Of a stretch of 64,000 nucleotides of DNA, positions 1-10,811 are shown piece after piece. The notes under the pieces were generated by a model. The model was not told where the DNA came from. It was given only the letters and a program-made list of their open reading frames with translations, and searched no databases. Within the stretch, counting starts at the first letter, position 1. Each line of letters starts with the position of its first letter. Source of the stretch: Triatoma infestans (lineage: Eukaryota; Arthropoda; Insecta; Hemiptera; Reduviidae); assembly GCA_011037195.1 (NCBI GenBank), contig JAAEAF010006592.1, positions 123,883 through 187,882 on the forward strand. Reading direction: 5' to 3'. A program made the translations under genes and the position numbers.

Positions 1-689
1 TAAGGAAGATTTCGAAGTCTAGAATCTAGATTCTAAGCTCATTCTGTCGCTGCGTATATATATGAGCTCTCTTTTGTATTTTTTCCAAACTCATAAAAAA
101 ACTAGATTTATTGTGCACTATAAACAAATGTGCAAGTTATTTAATAAATACAAATATACATATATGTGTAGTTCTATATTTATTTGAGTTCTAGTATATA
201 TTATATTCTCTTAACTACATTTGTATACTATTGGGTATTAAATGGCACACATAACCGGATTTAAAGCTCAAAAATTGTATATAAAATTAAAGTAGAAACC
301 TGTTTTCAAACAGATGATGTAAATAAATGAAAAGTAGAAAACTGGAGAATGAATCAACTGCAATGATTCACAAGCAAACAATTTGTTTGTTGTACCTTCG
401 TTGTGTCAGTGTGTCTGCAACAATCTGGTGACTGTGTCTGCTTAGTCCTTCATCGATAATAAAATTTACTTCTTTTTATCAATTAACACTTTTTGTGCAA
501 TGGTAGAGCTCCTCACTAATTGTAAAAGAAACGCAAATAAAATCTCAACCCCATATATGTCCGTCTACCAATTTGTTCCACCGTCATGGACAAATTAATC
601 ATCCTAACAATGATTTATGATAGGATGATGGGAACAAAACATGCTGCAAATAAAACTAATAAGTCCATACGTATTCAGTTTAATGAAAG
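1..689. other. AT-rich sequence, nothing recognised
   Basis: I see no coding signature, RNA gene or repeat end in this stretch. Short open frames here have no family features and biased AT-rich codons. Confidence 0.5.
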
Positions 690-935
690 CTTTTCGGACC
701 GTGAGAAAATCATGAAAAAGTAAAAAGTAATCAGTAGAGACGCACTTCCCAATGATAGATATTAACCAAATCTTCGGAGCAGATAAACTGATGATTCCAA
801 ATTGGCATACCAAGTTTGTGTTTTCTGCGCTTTTATTGTTTCTGAGTTATAATACATAAACAAATAGACACACTCAGTCATCATTCTCTACAAACATGTT
901 TTTTAGAGGACTTCAAAACGTAAAAATGTACAGGT
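690..935 (-). repeat. HINE-like repeat fragment
   Basis: The plus strand keeps the family's internal order: a 'cacttcc' block, then 'aaatcttcgg', then 'ataccaagtttg', then a 'tttctgagttat' block, then 'ggacttcaaaacgt'. Neither terminal hairpin is present, so this is an internal fragment. Assignment rests on matching the better copies at 55.9-56.7 and 60.1-61.0 kb by eye. Confidence 0.55.
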
Positions 936-1209
936 TACGTCAAGGGTAGAACTTCATTGCTGTGCTAGAAGCTGTTACCAAATAATGTACCATGTCTCTA
1001 CGATGTTGAAAATGTCCAATAATTAATTTATTTATGTAATCATAGTTACAATAATAAATATAATCAATAGTGATCCATCTGTAATATCTTTACAATATAC
1101 AGGTGTAACAACTATACATTGTATTTCTTAAACAATGACATCTGTAAACATAGGTGACATCTAATTTATCCACATTTAATTCTAATAAATCTTACTTCAC
1201 ACTTAAATA

Positions 1210-1250
1210 CGAAGGTCATCCAAAAAGTAACGAGACAAATCGCTGTAGCT
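1210..1250 (+). repeat. mariner left terminal inverted repeat
   Basis: It pairs with 2427-2463 read on the other strand. Shared blocks are GGTCAT, AAGTAACGA and AAATCGCTGTAGCT, with a 3-4 base length difference in the middle. The flanking TA is at 1208-1209. Confidence 0.92.
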
Positions 1251-1334
1251 CAGAAACGGTTTCAGTGCGTCAAGTTTCTCGTCAGCTGTTCGAGAGTATT
1301 TGCTAAGCATAATCTCAACTGTATTCAGTTGACA

Positions 1335-2391
1335 ATGGCGAGTCCGCTCGAGCATAGCACCTCTGAAGAACAACGCTCAGTGATTAGATTTTTAGTTGTA
1401 GCGGGTATCCAAGGTAGTGAAATCCACGAAAGAATGCTGAAAGTGTACAGGAATAATTGCTTGAACCGTTCGAACGTTTACAAATTGGTTCAAATGGCGT
1501 TAAAAGTGGCCGTGTAAGTGTGTGTGATGAGCAACGAGGTGGACGACCGGTTGAAGTTGCAACGTCCACCCTGAATCTCGCATTAATTCAGGACAACAGG
1601 GACAACCGGCGTATTACTGTTGAACTGATAGCTGAAGAAGTGCACGCGAGTGTTGGAACTGCCATAACATTATTCAGAATAAGCTGCAGTACAAGAAAAC
1701 TAGTGCGAAATGGGTTCCAAGACAACTTACGAACGCCCATAAAGATAACAGATTTCAAATCAGTCAACAGTTGAAAGAACGATGTTTAATTTTTTTAGTA
1801 GAATTGTAACATGTGATGAAACATGGGTACACCATTTTGAGCCGGAATCTAAGCGTCAAAGCCTAGAGTGGAAGCATACGGGTTCTCACACTCGAGAGAA
1901 ATTCAAGACCCAGCCATCTGCAGGTAAAGTCATGCTTACAGTATTCTGGGATTCGCAGGGGCCTGTTTATTGTAACTACCTCGAAGTTCAACGAGCCATC
2001 AACAGCCAGTATTACAGTGATATGCTCACAAACAAAGTAAGGCCTGCCATTCGAACGAAACGTCGTGGACTCTGACTAAAGGCGTGATTTTGCTTCGTGA
2101 CAACGCGCGCCCACACGCGGCACAGTTAACTCAAGAAACATTTCAAAAAATGGGGTGGGAGATCCTTCCACATCCTCCTACAGCTCCGACCTCGCCCCAT
2201 CGGACTTCCATTTGTTTGGACCCCTTAAAGAGCCTCTACCTGGGAAACATTTTCAATCCAAGAAGAAGTTAAAAATCAGGTGCAAAAGTGGCTTCTGGAT
2301 CAACCCAAAGAATTTATACCAGAGGCATTCACAAATTAGAAGAACGACGGGAAAGTGTATAAATGCTGCTGGGGACTATGTTGAAAAGTAA
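1335..2391 (+). pseudogene. mariner transposase, frameshifted remnant
   Basis: The intact protein would cut and paste the element after binding its inverted repeats. I start it at the ATG at 1335, which fits the mariner N-terminus. The first segment (about 60 codons) is the helix-turn-helix region (EEQRSVIRFL, then SNVYKLVQ). Past about 1490 the reading continues in another frame with CDEQRGGRPVEV and NRRITVELIAEEV. Catalytic residues are visible in three separate frames: Asp at 1815 in TCDETWVHHFEPES, Asp at 2099 in LLRDNARPH, and Asp at 2203 in SSDLAPSDFHLF. The second and third Asp are 104 bases apart, which is 34 intervening residues minus one lost base, so the copy belongs to the D,D34D group. 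At least three or four indels disable it. Subfamily is not assigned. Confidence 0.92.
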
Positions 2392-2426
2392 CCAAAGTTT
2401 TGTATTGATTAAATAAATCGGTTTTT

Positions 2427-2463
2427 AGCTACAGCGATTTCGTTACTTATTGAATGACCCTCA
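2427..2463 (-). repeat. mariner right terminal inverted repeat
   Basis: This is the inverse counterpart of 1210-1250, ending in GACCCTCA followed by the TA duplication at 2464-2465. Confidence 0.92.
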
Positions 2464-2465
2464 TA

Positions 2466-4079
2466 TTTTTAGAAAAATTAATATATTTCCATAAATTGAT
2501 ACTGGTGAACCCTATCAATAAAAATAATAATTAGGAAGAAATAATATCGTAGCGGCTAGTTCTTCAAGGATCTTGGTGTCCCGGCGGCCATCTCGCCCTA
2601 GCAACTGGAATAACACTTAACTGACATAGTACACAGGGATCTGCAGATGTAGTAATGTGAACTACCTGGGTTAGCGTAGTACTCACAAATTATAGCCAAC
2701 TCCATACCCAGTCAGTTATTCATACCACACTTACTGTATACACTATCAGACTGTAATCTATCTACAAATACTGTCAAGCAGGAAGCTAAAATAGATCTTC
2801 CAGAAGGCACTGGATTTAGATTTAGAGACACTCCTTTCCATCAGCACATTTATCTCTAGCTAAAGCTGTCCACCATCACACCTCTTCCATTATGGCAGTT
2901 CGGCGTCTTCAACAATATTATACTACAAAGAAACAATGAAGAGAAAGTTTTCGGAAGATCAGCGAATGCTGACCGCGTAGTATCACAGTCCACTCAGTGC
3001 AAACTGACAGACCCTCTCTTAAAATGACTGGCAAGTTATCTAATAGAACCCTGAATTTTATCTGAACTATTTAATCAACAAATATGTCCTAACTAGTTTA
3101 CTATGTACTCGCACACTCATATATGATAATGTTCGCTTATGTAATCATGGAAATTTGTTTAAACTGTTAACAAAATTAAGAAAAAGAAAGAACCAAGGCT
3201 GCAGCCATAAATTTGTGGACCAGTAACAACAAATAAATTTCAGTGAACATATCTATATTATTATGGAGGTTATAAAAATATTGAGAATGAAAATATGTCA
3301 AGGAATTTATCTAGTGGCGGACAAGGTTAGCCATTATTGGGGAAATCTCTATTAGCAGGTTGTCTTGTTTTTATCATTGTTGTTTTTTGTTTGTAAACAG
3401 GGAGAGAGAGATCGTGTGTTTGTTAACATTAACTTTAGTTTAATTTATTATTTAATACTCGCTAATTGTAGGTGTTAATATATTTTAAACAACTTTTTAC
3501 ATAATAGACCTCCAATTTTATTAGAAACTCTTGCAACATAATTTGACATTAACTATTCCAAAATGTGATTCAATAAGTTTACCAGCTAACCTGGTAAGTA
3601 ATAATGTTTAGTAAATCCAAAATATAAATTAAAATAAGATACAGAAAATATTTAATGCCATAAATTTTCCAATAAACCACACAAGTAAGTTGTAAGTAAT
3701 AATATAAGTTGGTTGGTTATTAAGGTTAGTAATAGATAGCAGCACTACATTGCGGCTTGGTTGGGAGTGTTTTTCCATTGCCTCATCACATTGTATTGCA
3801 AATATTATACACGTCATTCTTTTAATAACTTGTTATGTTATCGGGTGTTGCAAGTGATAGTATTTATTTTCCGGTTTTGGCATTATAGTTTTTGTTTTCA
3901 AAATATTGCAGCAACAATAGTATTAAACAATCAATGTAACAGTATATTTGAAAACTGATCTTAAACAAATGAATAATAACAAAATTTACTTATTTTATTC
4001 GTTGAAAGTTCCATTATTAATTTTGTTATTTATGCTTGTAAGCGATTTTAATGAACGACTGTGTATCAGTTTGTCTAAA
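2466..4079. other. Unassigned AT-rich sequence
   Basis: I find no protein motif, repeat terminus or RNA gene. Short open frames at 3629-3958 lack any family signature. Confidence 0.45.
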
Positions 4080-4192
4080 ACATCAGAAAAATGGAAAATA
4101 GCAGCAAATGTTGATGTTCCGTTCAGGCTTAAGCTTCACACACGAAGGTTTCAGCCAGAATCCGTCACCTGGAAGTGGATTTTTTTTTAGTT
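4080..4192 (+). repeat. probable HINE-like fragment
   Basis: The reverse complement contains 'ccacttccaggtgacgg', 'attctggctgaaacc' and 'ttcgtgtgtg', close to the family's block around 'cacttccggttgatggattttg'. It is short and diverged. Confidence 0.35.
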
Positions 4193-4239
4193 TTTGCGAA
4201 TTTGCTCCTTTGATCTCTTTTAAAACTAAAACATACAAA

Positions 4240-4440
4240 CTAAACATATAAATTGTGGTTGGTTCCGCAGAACTGGAAAGCATCAGAGATATTTTCTGTG
4301 ATAGCCTGCTTCTTTTTGTGGTCATCGACCGATTTCGGGCGTTCGTCCATCATCAGGATGAATTTGTCAAACATCACATTGTAAAGATGATGTAAAACTT
4401 CTGTAAAGTATGAAGAATTCACAGATGCAACTATTCCAAC
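4240..4440 (-). pseudogene. Coding-like segment of unknown family, minus strand
   Basis: On the minus strand about 65 codons stay open with an unusually coding-like codon mix and many C/G third positions, unlike the AT-rich surroundings. Recognisable stretches are VNSSYFTEVLHHLYNVMFD, MDERPKSVDDHKKKQ and ENISDAFQFCG. I do not recognise the family. A diverged version with deletions lies at about 58,160-58,265 on the plus strand, sharing 'acaaaaagaagcaggct' and 'atctctga' blocks, so this is a duplicated or repeated sequence. The open frame runs on leftward past 4240 for a few codons and rightward into the LINE insertion, where the reading is only a shadow. It could be an exon fragment of a host gene copied by retroposition, or part of an unrecognised element. 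Confidence 0.35.
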
Positions 4441-4447
4441 TGGGGTC

Positions 4448-4797
4448 ATGTGCATTGGTGCTAAAATTTCCTTAAATAACAATGCTAAATTATGTATAAT
4501 TTCCTTGCATAACAATCCTATAAACAGAATATCAGAGAGTGCCTTGAAATCCTTTTTTGATAATATTCCCCATCCAGCGATAATATGTGGCGATTTTAAT
4601 TGCCACCATACTGCATTAGGTGTTAGCAGTCTAACAGATAGCATGTGGAGAAACTTATTATTCGCAGCTAATGAAGCTAATTTCAATTTTCTAAATGATG
4701 GGTTTCGTACTCTGACTCAGAATGTAACCCAGCAATCTGTCTCTGCCATTGATATAACATTTTGCTCCTCTCCCTATTCTAACTATATTGAATAGTA
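4448..4797 (+). pseudogene. LINE apurinic-type endonuclease, C-terminal part
   Basis: The frame carries IICGDFNCHHTALG, the conserved GDFN-H motif of the exonuclease/endonuclease/phosphatase fold that nicks target DNA for LINE insertion, followed by SAIDITFCSS, matching the SxIDLTF block near the end of the domain. The N-terminal half, with its WN-x-RG and QE motifs, is absent. The domain ends at a stop at about 4,794. Confidence 0.88.
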
Positions 4798-5079
4798 CAC
4801 AATACAAGATGCTATGGGTTAAACCATCTCCCAATCTTAATTACTTCACATACGAGTATTTTGCCTCGAAAAATACCAAATTTAAACCTTACAGAACTTG
4901 GAATACTAGCAAGCAGAGTGGTCTTTATATAGCACATTAATGCTTATAAAGGAGGGGTTACCTCCTTTTATATGCAAGATCACCGTTTACTCATACATAG
5001 GAAACATTAATTGAAAATATTAATAATGTTTGTAATCAGTCCATTCCCCACTTTAAAGACAAAGTTAATAGAAGCGGTG

Positions 5080-5340
5080 TAATCTTTGGTGGAATGATGC
5101 ATGTAGTTCTGCTACATCAAGTCGTAAAAGGTAATTCCAAATATATAAAAATGCTCCAACCCTTGACAATTTCTACTCATACAAAAATGCATGTGCTGTA
5201 ACAAAACGATGTACTAAGCAGGCAAAACGTAATGCTTGGAAAGATTTTTGCAATAAATTAAATAGGAACACTCCATTAAAATCATACGAGACCAAATTAA
5301 GAAGATAAAAGGTAATAAATGTTCATGGATAGCAGAAATG
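5080..5340 (+). pseudogene. LINE inter-domain linker (WWND block)
   Basis: Codons at 5087-5130 read WWNDACSSATSSRKR. Further on, in shifted frames, come NFYSYKNACAVTKRC and KRNAWKDFCNKLNRNTPLKS. This is the usual segment between endonuclease and reverse transcriptase in insect LINEs (WW-D-C, then aromatic-rich K/R region, then W-FC---N). It is interrupted by stops. Confidence 0.75.
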
Positions 5341-6814
5341 GGTGACTGGGCTCATGAAATGCTTTTCAATTTAACCCCTTCTTACATTCTTAATAGTTTG
5401 CCTGTTATTTCTGAATCTAATGGTCAACATCTTCTGCTGCAAGATTTCCAGCTTGTAGAAATTCGGTCATCGATTAAAAGCAATTTGAATACCGCTCCTG
5501 GTAAAGATCAGTTCGTGTATAATTTGCTAAAAAATTTACCAGAAAATATTATAAATAAAGTTTTATTCATATTTAACGATATATGGTCAAAAGAGAATTT
5601 TCCTTTAAACTGGAAGGATTATGTAGTAATTCCTACATTAAAACTAGATAAACCCCGTTTCTTAACAAGCTCTTATAGTCCTATACCATTATCTTCATGT
5701 ATGCTTAAAGTGTTTGAACAGTTAATTAAATTTCGATTGGAGTGGTGGCTGGAGTTTATGACAAATTACCACCTAGTCAATATGGTTTTCATAAAGGTAA
5801 GTCAACTATGGGCGCAATAAATCAGTTGGTTACCGATATACATTTAGGTTTTTCTTTGCATAAGATAACACTGGCTATATTCCTAGACATAAACATAGCT
5901 TACGATAATGTAGATTTGTGTCTTCTCGTAGACAGAATGCTTTCTTTAAATATCCCCCTGACTTTATTAATAAAATAAAGTTATTGGGTGATAGGCATTA
6001 ATTTATCTTAAAATCGGGAATGTACTCTTGGGACCTCGCATAGCATTAAAGGGGTTACCTGAAGGGGGCATATTATCTCCTTTATTATATGCCATATACG
6101 CATCAGACAGAGAGGTTTATCTGCTACATGGAGTAAATATCGTCCAGTACGCCGATGATATATGTTTGTATGTTACGAATGCAGAGGCTTAATGTCAACT
6201 GAAGTTGGATGAAGCTATTCAAGGTATGATTAAATGGGGCAATAATAATGGTCTCTCTACGTCTAAAGAAAACTCTATAGTGTGCACTTTTGACAGAAAA
6301 CGGAGTCCACCTTTTAGCGAAATTAATACGAGAGGAGGTCTACAATTCGTATGCAAATCTCAAGTAAAATTCCTCGATTTATATTTAGATTAGAAGCTGA
6401 AGTGTAATAAAATCATAACTATGTTGCTGATAAAATAGAAAAATACTTATACATTTCAAGGTCCATAACCAACTTGAGATGGGATGCCGATCCAGCGACT
6501 TCACGCTGTTCTACAAATCCACTATTAGATCCATTTTTGACTATGGATCGGTATTTTATGGAGAAGCAAGCTTAAAGAAACAAGATCTACTTCAGTATAC
6601 ATGTATACGATTATGTTATGGCTTCCTAAAATCCACTCCAATTGATATTTTGATATCAGAGTCTGCAGAGTTACCACTTGACCACAGAAGAAAAAACTGG
6701 TCTGACAAATTACTCCTTAAGTTCCTCCCGCACTTCCTTAAATCGCCCGGTAAATACAAAAGTTTTGACTGCCTCCTACTGGAGGAAAAAGAAGGCTCCA
6801 TTACAGTTTTATAG
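5338..6814 (+). pseudogene. LINE reverse transcriptase remnant
   Basis: The domain would copy element RNA at the nicked target. Visible motifs in order, across several frames, are: NTAPGKDQFVYNLLKNLP (domain 0/1); FPLNWKDYVVIPTLKLDKP; SSYSPIPLSSCMLKVFEQLI; SQYGFHKGKSTMGAI; AIFLDINIAYDNVD (motif A, where the catalytic FLDI Asp is kept and the usual phenylalanine after A has become tyrosine); GLPEGGILSPLLYAIYASD (motif B); and QYADDICLYV with the catalytic YADD at 6148-6159 (motif C). The thumb region follows. Frame changes near 5740 and 5980 and stops after motif C disable it. Confidence 0.92.
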
Positions 6815-6992
6815 ATATATCACTGTACAGCATACTAAATGCACGAACAGGAAATTACCACAATTTGGCATAGAATACAAAATCATTACCCAATCTTTTC
6901 AAACAATTTATATAAATGCCCCATTAAGTTCCACACCTTTTTACACTAATGAATTATGGATGGAGTCATTGCTGAGAAATGGCCCGACTCCC

Positions 6993-7403
6993 ATCTCATC
7001 TTCACAGATGGTTCAAGAATGCAAGTTGGAGTAGTATGTGCAATAATCGACACCAAAAAGTCCGTTTATAAAATGATAAAATTCCTAAGATATGTACCGT
7101 TTATTCAATGAGTTAATTTGCCATCTCGGAAGCACTGATTGCAGTGCTACTACCAGTCGAAATAATAAGATTTTAGTTCTTTCTAATAGTAAAAGTGCTT
7201 TGATGAAATTAGAGCATTTTAATTTGCCATCTATAGTAGATAATCTAATTTTAAGTATATTAAAGAATGTTATGGAACTAACGATCAGAGGAAAATCTGC
7301 ATCATTTGGATGGATCAAAGCACATGTTGGTATCAAAGGAAATGAGAGAGTGGAGTTGCTAGCTAAGAAAGCAATCCAAGAACGACAGAAGGCCATCATT
7401 TAA
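6993..7403 (+). pseudogene. LINE RNase H domain remnant
   Basis: RNase H removes template RNA after first-strand synthesis. The first catalytic motif is visible at 7001 as FTDGSRMQVGVVCA. After a frame change, LVLSNSKSALMKLE follows, where the catalytic Asp (normally S-D-S) is Asn, then WIKAHVGIKGNERVELLAKKA, where the final catalytic Asp is replaced by Glu. With two active-site changes and a frameshift the domain is dead. Confidence 0.88.
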
Positions 7404-7429
7404 ATTTTTTTTTTTTGTGATACGGCAAA

Positions 7430-7800
7430 TAAACTTGAAAATCAAGTTCGGACTCATTGCAGTATAAATTTTCAAATTCTCCAAATGGGTCGTTTTATAA
7501 ATCAATCAATCCAAATACATCCCGTAGAAGTTGGTATGTACCATACGCATTAAATAAGAATACAGTAAGAATCGTATGCAGATTAATAGCAGGGTCTTTG
7601 CAGGGTTTATCTGAATAAGATAAGAAAAGGAGACAATGCAAACTGTACAGTTTGCAGAGTTCCAGAATCTCTAGAGCATATAACAATGTCCTGTATTCCG
7701 TATAAAAGAGAAAGAGAAAAACTATTTTATAAATTAAATAATTTAGTTGTTCATCCATTTAATACCAATCATTATTACTCCATCCCAAAGAAGAAATTTG
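7430..7800 (+). pseudogene. LINE C-terminal CCHC tail
   Basis: In the same frame as the RNase H, 7644-7694 encodes CTVCRVPESLEHITMSC, a C-x2-C-x7-H-x4-C motif of the kind that closes many insect LINE ORF2 proteins. An upstream stop separates it from the RNase H. The stretch after 7,800 is probably 3' UTR. Confidence 0.75.
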
Positions 7801-8029
7801 TCTATTAATTGCTGATTTCTTTCAATCCATCAAAAGAATGCTTTAAAATTGAGTTATCTAAAGCTTAGTGCTATAGAATAGGATTATATATTTCCAAAAT
7901 TCGTTTTGGCTCTGGTGCAAGCCAATGCCACAGAGAGAAAAAAAAGTTTTCTCTAAAATGTTCCTAGGTTATAAGAAAATCGGATTAGACGAAACTGCGA
8001 TTTTATAGAAATCTATAATTCAAGCTGGA

Positions 8030-8150
8030 ATTTTCTTGAAAACGAAAGTATTTTTATATTTAAAATTCTAACTGCAAAAACACAATCACTTTTATCTAAA
8101 ACTTTTTCCTGGGAAAACTGATTTGAGGGGAATTTCGAGGAATCTATGAA
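8030..8150 (+). repeat. HINE-like fragment
   Basis: It matches the family block 'acttttatttaaaac' + 'ttttcctgggaaaac' + 'tgatttgaggggaa'. No terminus is present. Confidence 0.5.
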
Positions 8151-8196
8151 TTAGGCTTGGCTGAAGGATATGCCGTTGTAGGATGATCACATTTAG

Positions 8197-8225
8197 GTAG
8201 TCCTGGTGGACTACACCAGGACTAC
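8197..8225. repeat. Perfect 12-bp hairpin
   Basis: GTAGTCCTGGTG is followed by the 5-base loop GACTA and the exact inverse CACCAGGACTAC. There is no T-run after it. I cannot assign a function. Confidence 0.8.
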
Positions 8226-8819
8226 AACCAACTCTAACCCTCATCATATATATATTTATAGGTACTAACTAAGGGCCAACTAAACATATAGTAAAAATTC
8301 CAAAATTGAAGATTAATTTCCAATGAGAGAAGCAATAAATATAATCAGAGAAAGTCGTGTGAGTGTTTACAAAAGAGATTTTTTTTATTATACCGTGAGC
8401 ATGTGTTAGATAGTCTACCGGGCACGATACCATTGATTCTCTGTTATTATAATGGTCGTCAGTGCATGGCTGATCATCAAAGTGATAAACTGCTGACCGT
8501 ATGAAAGTCCGAGGGAATGTGATCATCTCAGCTTTCTTAATCTCCCACTAGAACCCATTCAAAGTGACTTCATGAATTTGAGAGCTGAGGGACTAAAAGC
8601 TCCAGGCACATATCATTTTAGCTAACACATCTGTCCAGGCTTTTTAATGTTAACACTGAGATAGGTAGCTCGACCATGACATCCATAGATAGGTGGACCT
8701 AAAAGGTCATCCTTATCACTTATTTAGTTTCAGTAAAAACAAACATGCCTCCTTGACATATTCCGAAACCTGATTTTTAAAAAATACATGAAATTACTAT
8801 CTATATTCATAAAAATTTA
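8226..8819. other. Unassigned sequence
   Basis: I see nothing beyond isolated short open frames without signatures. Confidence 0.4.
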
Positions 8820-8862
8820 AAACTAGTGTGAAACACTCACAGGACATTCTCAGGGAATAGTT
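8820..8862 (-). repeat. HINE-like terminal hairpin end
   Basis: 'aactagtgtgaaacactcac' followed by 'aggacattctc' is the hairpin end of the family. The interior beyond it is not clearly recognisable. Confidence 0.6.
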
Positions 8863-10135
8863 CTCATCTACCAACCAACATTGGTTTAATGCAATATTTA
8901 CACAACAAATTCAAATTTATTTCGATGATAATATCGGCATTGAAATGGCTCTTCACTGGGAACTTTATTACTAAAGCTCACACGCAAAATATCTCTAACG
9001 TCATGTTTTTAGAGAAAATCTGATGAGAATTAATCAAACAAATTTCTCTTATAGCATTTTCACAGTTGTGACGACAAATTTCAACTGTTCACTTCCAACA
9101 AGAATTTCAACCGAAACCTGTTGAATCCATGGGAATGAAAGCTGCGAAGCTGTCCTGCAGTGGAAAGCCTAAAAGATTCGCCGAACAGCTGGTTCCGGAC
9201 CAATGAAGGGCAGAGAGTAGGCAATGACTATCCGAGCAGACACAAACCTCTCTCAAATCTGAAATACAACATACAATAGCAATATCTCAGCCAGGAAAAC
9301 TAAGAAATAACATATTCACCAACAATTTTTTTTTACTTGCGGCACAGTTTCTAAAACATTTAAAATTTATTTCTTTTGTGGACATTACGTCATATTTCAG
9401 TAGCAGAAGTAAATGTGTGATGAATGCAATAATCACTCTGATCTACAATTTTGAAGCAGTTGTCGAAAGAAAGCCCATTATACACTGACTAGCCACGACT
9501 AGAAGGGGTCTGCTGGGCATGGCTAATCGGCCTGATAGAGATTACTGCGGTGATCCCTCCCCCCCTCCATAATCCTACTGCCCACCATTTGATCCAGTAC
9601 CAGTTCCTTTACATAGTGGGACATATAATTATCAAATTTCCCAATTATTTCAATTTATAATTTCAGGTTTAGAAAGCTTTGTCCATCAAGCCATTACTAA
9701 TTTATCATTGATCTTTCCTTCTCTTGCCGTCATGCCTTAAACCTTTCATCACATCGCACTCGTAAAACTTCACCAACGTCAGCCGTTAAAATTGAGGTAG
9801 CGATTTACTCCGAGTTCACCACTCTATACGATAGATTCCTTCGATTGGATACACTCGGAATCGTTCAGCTGACGCATTTTCCGTCCGAAACCTTCACCAT
9901 TTTTGCTTTCCCCGAATGCCACAAATGCCTCTTGGCTTAATTAATCTTCACAAAGAGCCTGTATATTGTTCTTCAGATCATGAATCTGAATCATGAATTC
10001 CAGATCACTTTTACTTTGAGCCATCGAAGAAAAACAATCTGTTGTGAATAGGCTTTCTATTACATCAATACTACAATTCTGACAAATTTTCTTCAGGCAT
10101 GGTATGCTCCCATTTTCAACCCTCAGTATAACGAG
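8863..10135. other. Unassigned sequence, possibly decayed repeat
   Basis: No coding motifs are visible. Patches such as 9,061-9,120 loosely resemble HINE-like interior but are too diverged to claim. Confidence 0.35.
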
Positions 10136-10139
10136 TAAC

Positions 10140-10808
10140 AACCTTAACGTCAAGCCTCACACCATGTTTCCCAGAAACTTCTTAAAAATAATAATTCCAA
10201 TAAAAATGATAGCATGTGTGTGCACCAGCTTTCTAAGTTTTAAGAAAATCATCGTTGGAGTCTTTCGAAAAAATTTCAAACAAATCCAGAAACCTTATTC
10301 TATAAATTCCACTTCCGTCAAACCGATTTTCTAGAAACTTGTAATTCTGGCAGTGCATTTAACGGGTCTTAAATGAAATTTTAATGAAAAGCTTAACGTT
10401 AGAGCTTTATTTAGCTCTTAACGTTAAACGCTTAAAATTTAAAAATATTTATCAAAATACGAATCAAATAAAGGTGATGACACTTACATGTTGAATTTTA
10501 AGCAAAATCAAAAGGACAAATTATGGAAAACTTACAAATTCAGTAAAATCCTGCTTCCTGTTGACGAATTTTGTCAGATAACTTTATGACAGATGGTGTT
10601 ACTTAAACGAAACACCAAGCTTTATATCATTTTTCGTATGTGAGATGTTTTGTTATATATAAACACACACTTTTCACAAAGATCTTCGTTAAATACAATT
10701 TTTTTTATTCAGGGGACTTCAATACATGTATTAAAACTCAATATCGAAAATTTGACCCGAGTGCAATACTTTCTCTTACGTCAGTACTGATGTAAGAGAA
10801 AGTAAAAC
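10140..10808 (-). repeat. HINE-like copy with palindromic 5' end
   Basis: The plus strand carries the family blocks 'aagaaaatcatcgttgg', 'ccacttccgtcaaaccga', 'tcaggggacttcaatac' and 'aaaactcaatatcgaaaa', and ends in the palindromic terminus at 10768-10803 followed by AAAA. In element orientation this is the 5' end. The 3' hairpin end is missing or diverged. Confidence 0.75.
10768..10803. repeat. 36-bp near-perfect palindrome at a HINE-like end
   Basis: ACTTTCTCTTAC, then GTCAGTACTGAT, then GTAAGAGAAAGT. The 36 bases are self-complementary except for one mismatched pair. It is the longest version in the window of the family's palindromic 5' terminus. Confidence 0.85.
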
Positions 10809-10811
10809 ACA

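Larger units (their letters stand above)
1210..2463 (+). mobile_element. mariner-family DNA transposon, full length, inactive
   Basis: The element is 1,254 bp, the usual mariner length. It is bounded by imperfect terminal inverted repeats, beginning CGAAGGTCATCC on the left and TGAGGGTCATTC when the right end is read inward. It is flanked by the TA dinucleotide expected of Tc1/mariner insertion (1208-1209 and 2464-2465). It encloses a D,D34D-type transposase broken by several frame changes. Both ends are preserved, so it could in principle be moved by a related transposase supplied elsewhere, but it cannot encode its own. Confidence 0.93.
4445..7955 (+). mobile_element. Decayed LINE (I/jockey-type, with RNase H)
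   Basis: This is a non-LTR retrotransposon remnant with domains in canonical order: endonuclease C-terminal half, a WWND linker, reverse transcriptase, RNase H and a CCHC tail. The 5' end is missing, because the endonuclease starts mid-domain. Many stops and frame changes are present. The 3' side ends near a short A-rich run at about 7,937-7,948. An RNase H domain after the RT is typical of the I-group and relatives. Confidence 0.9.
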
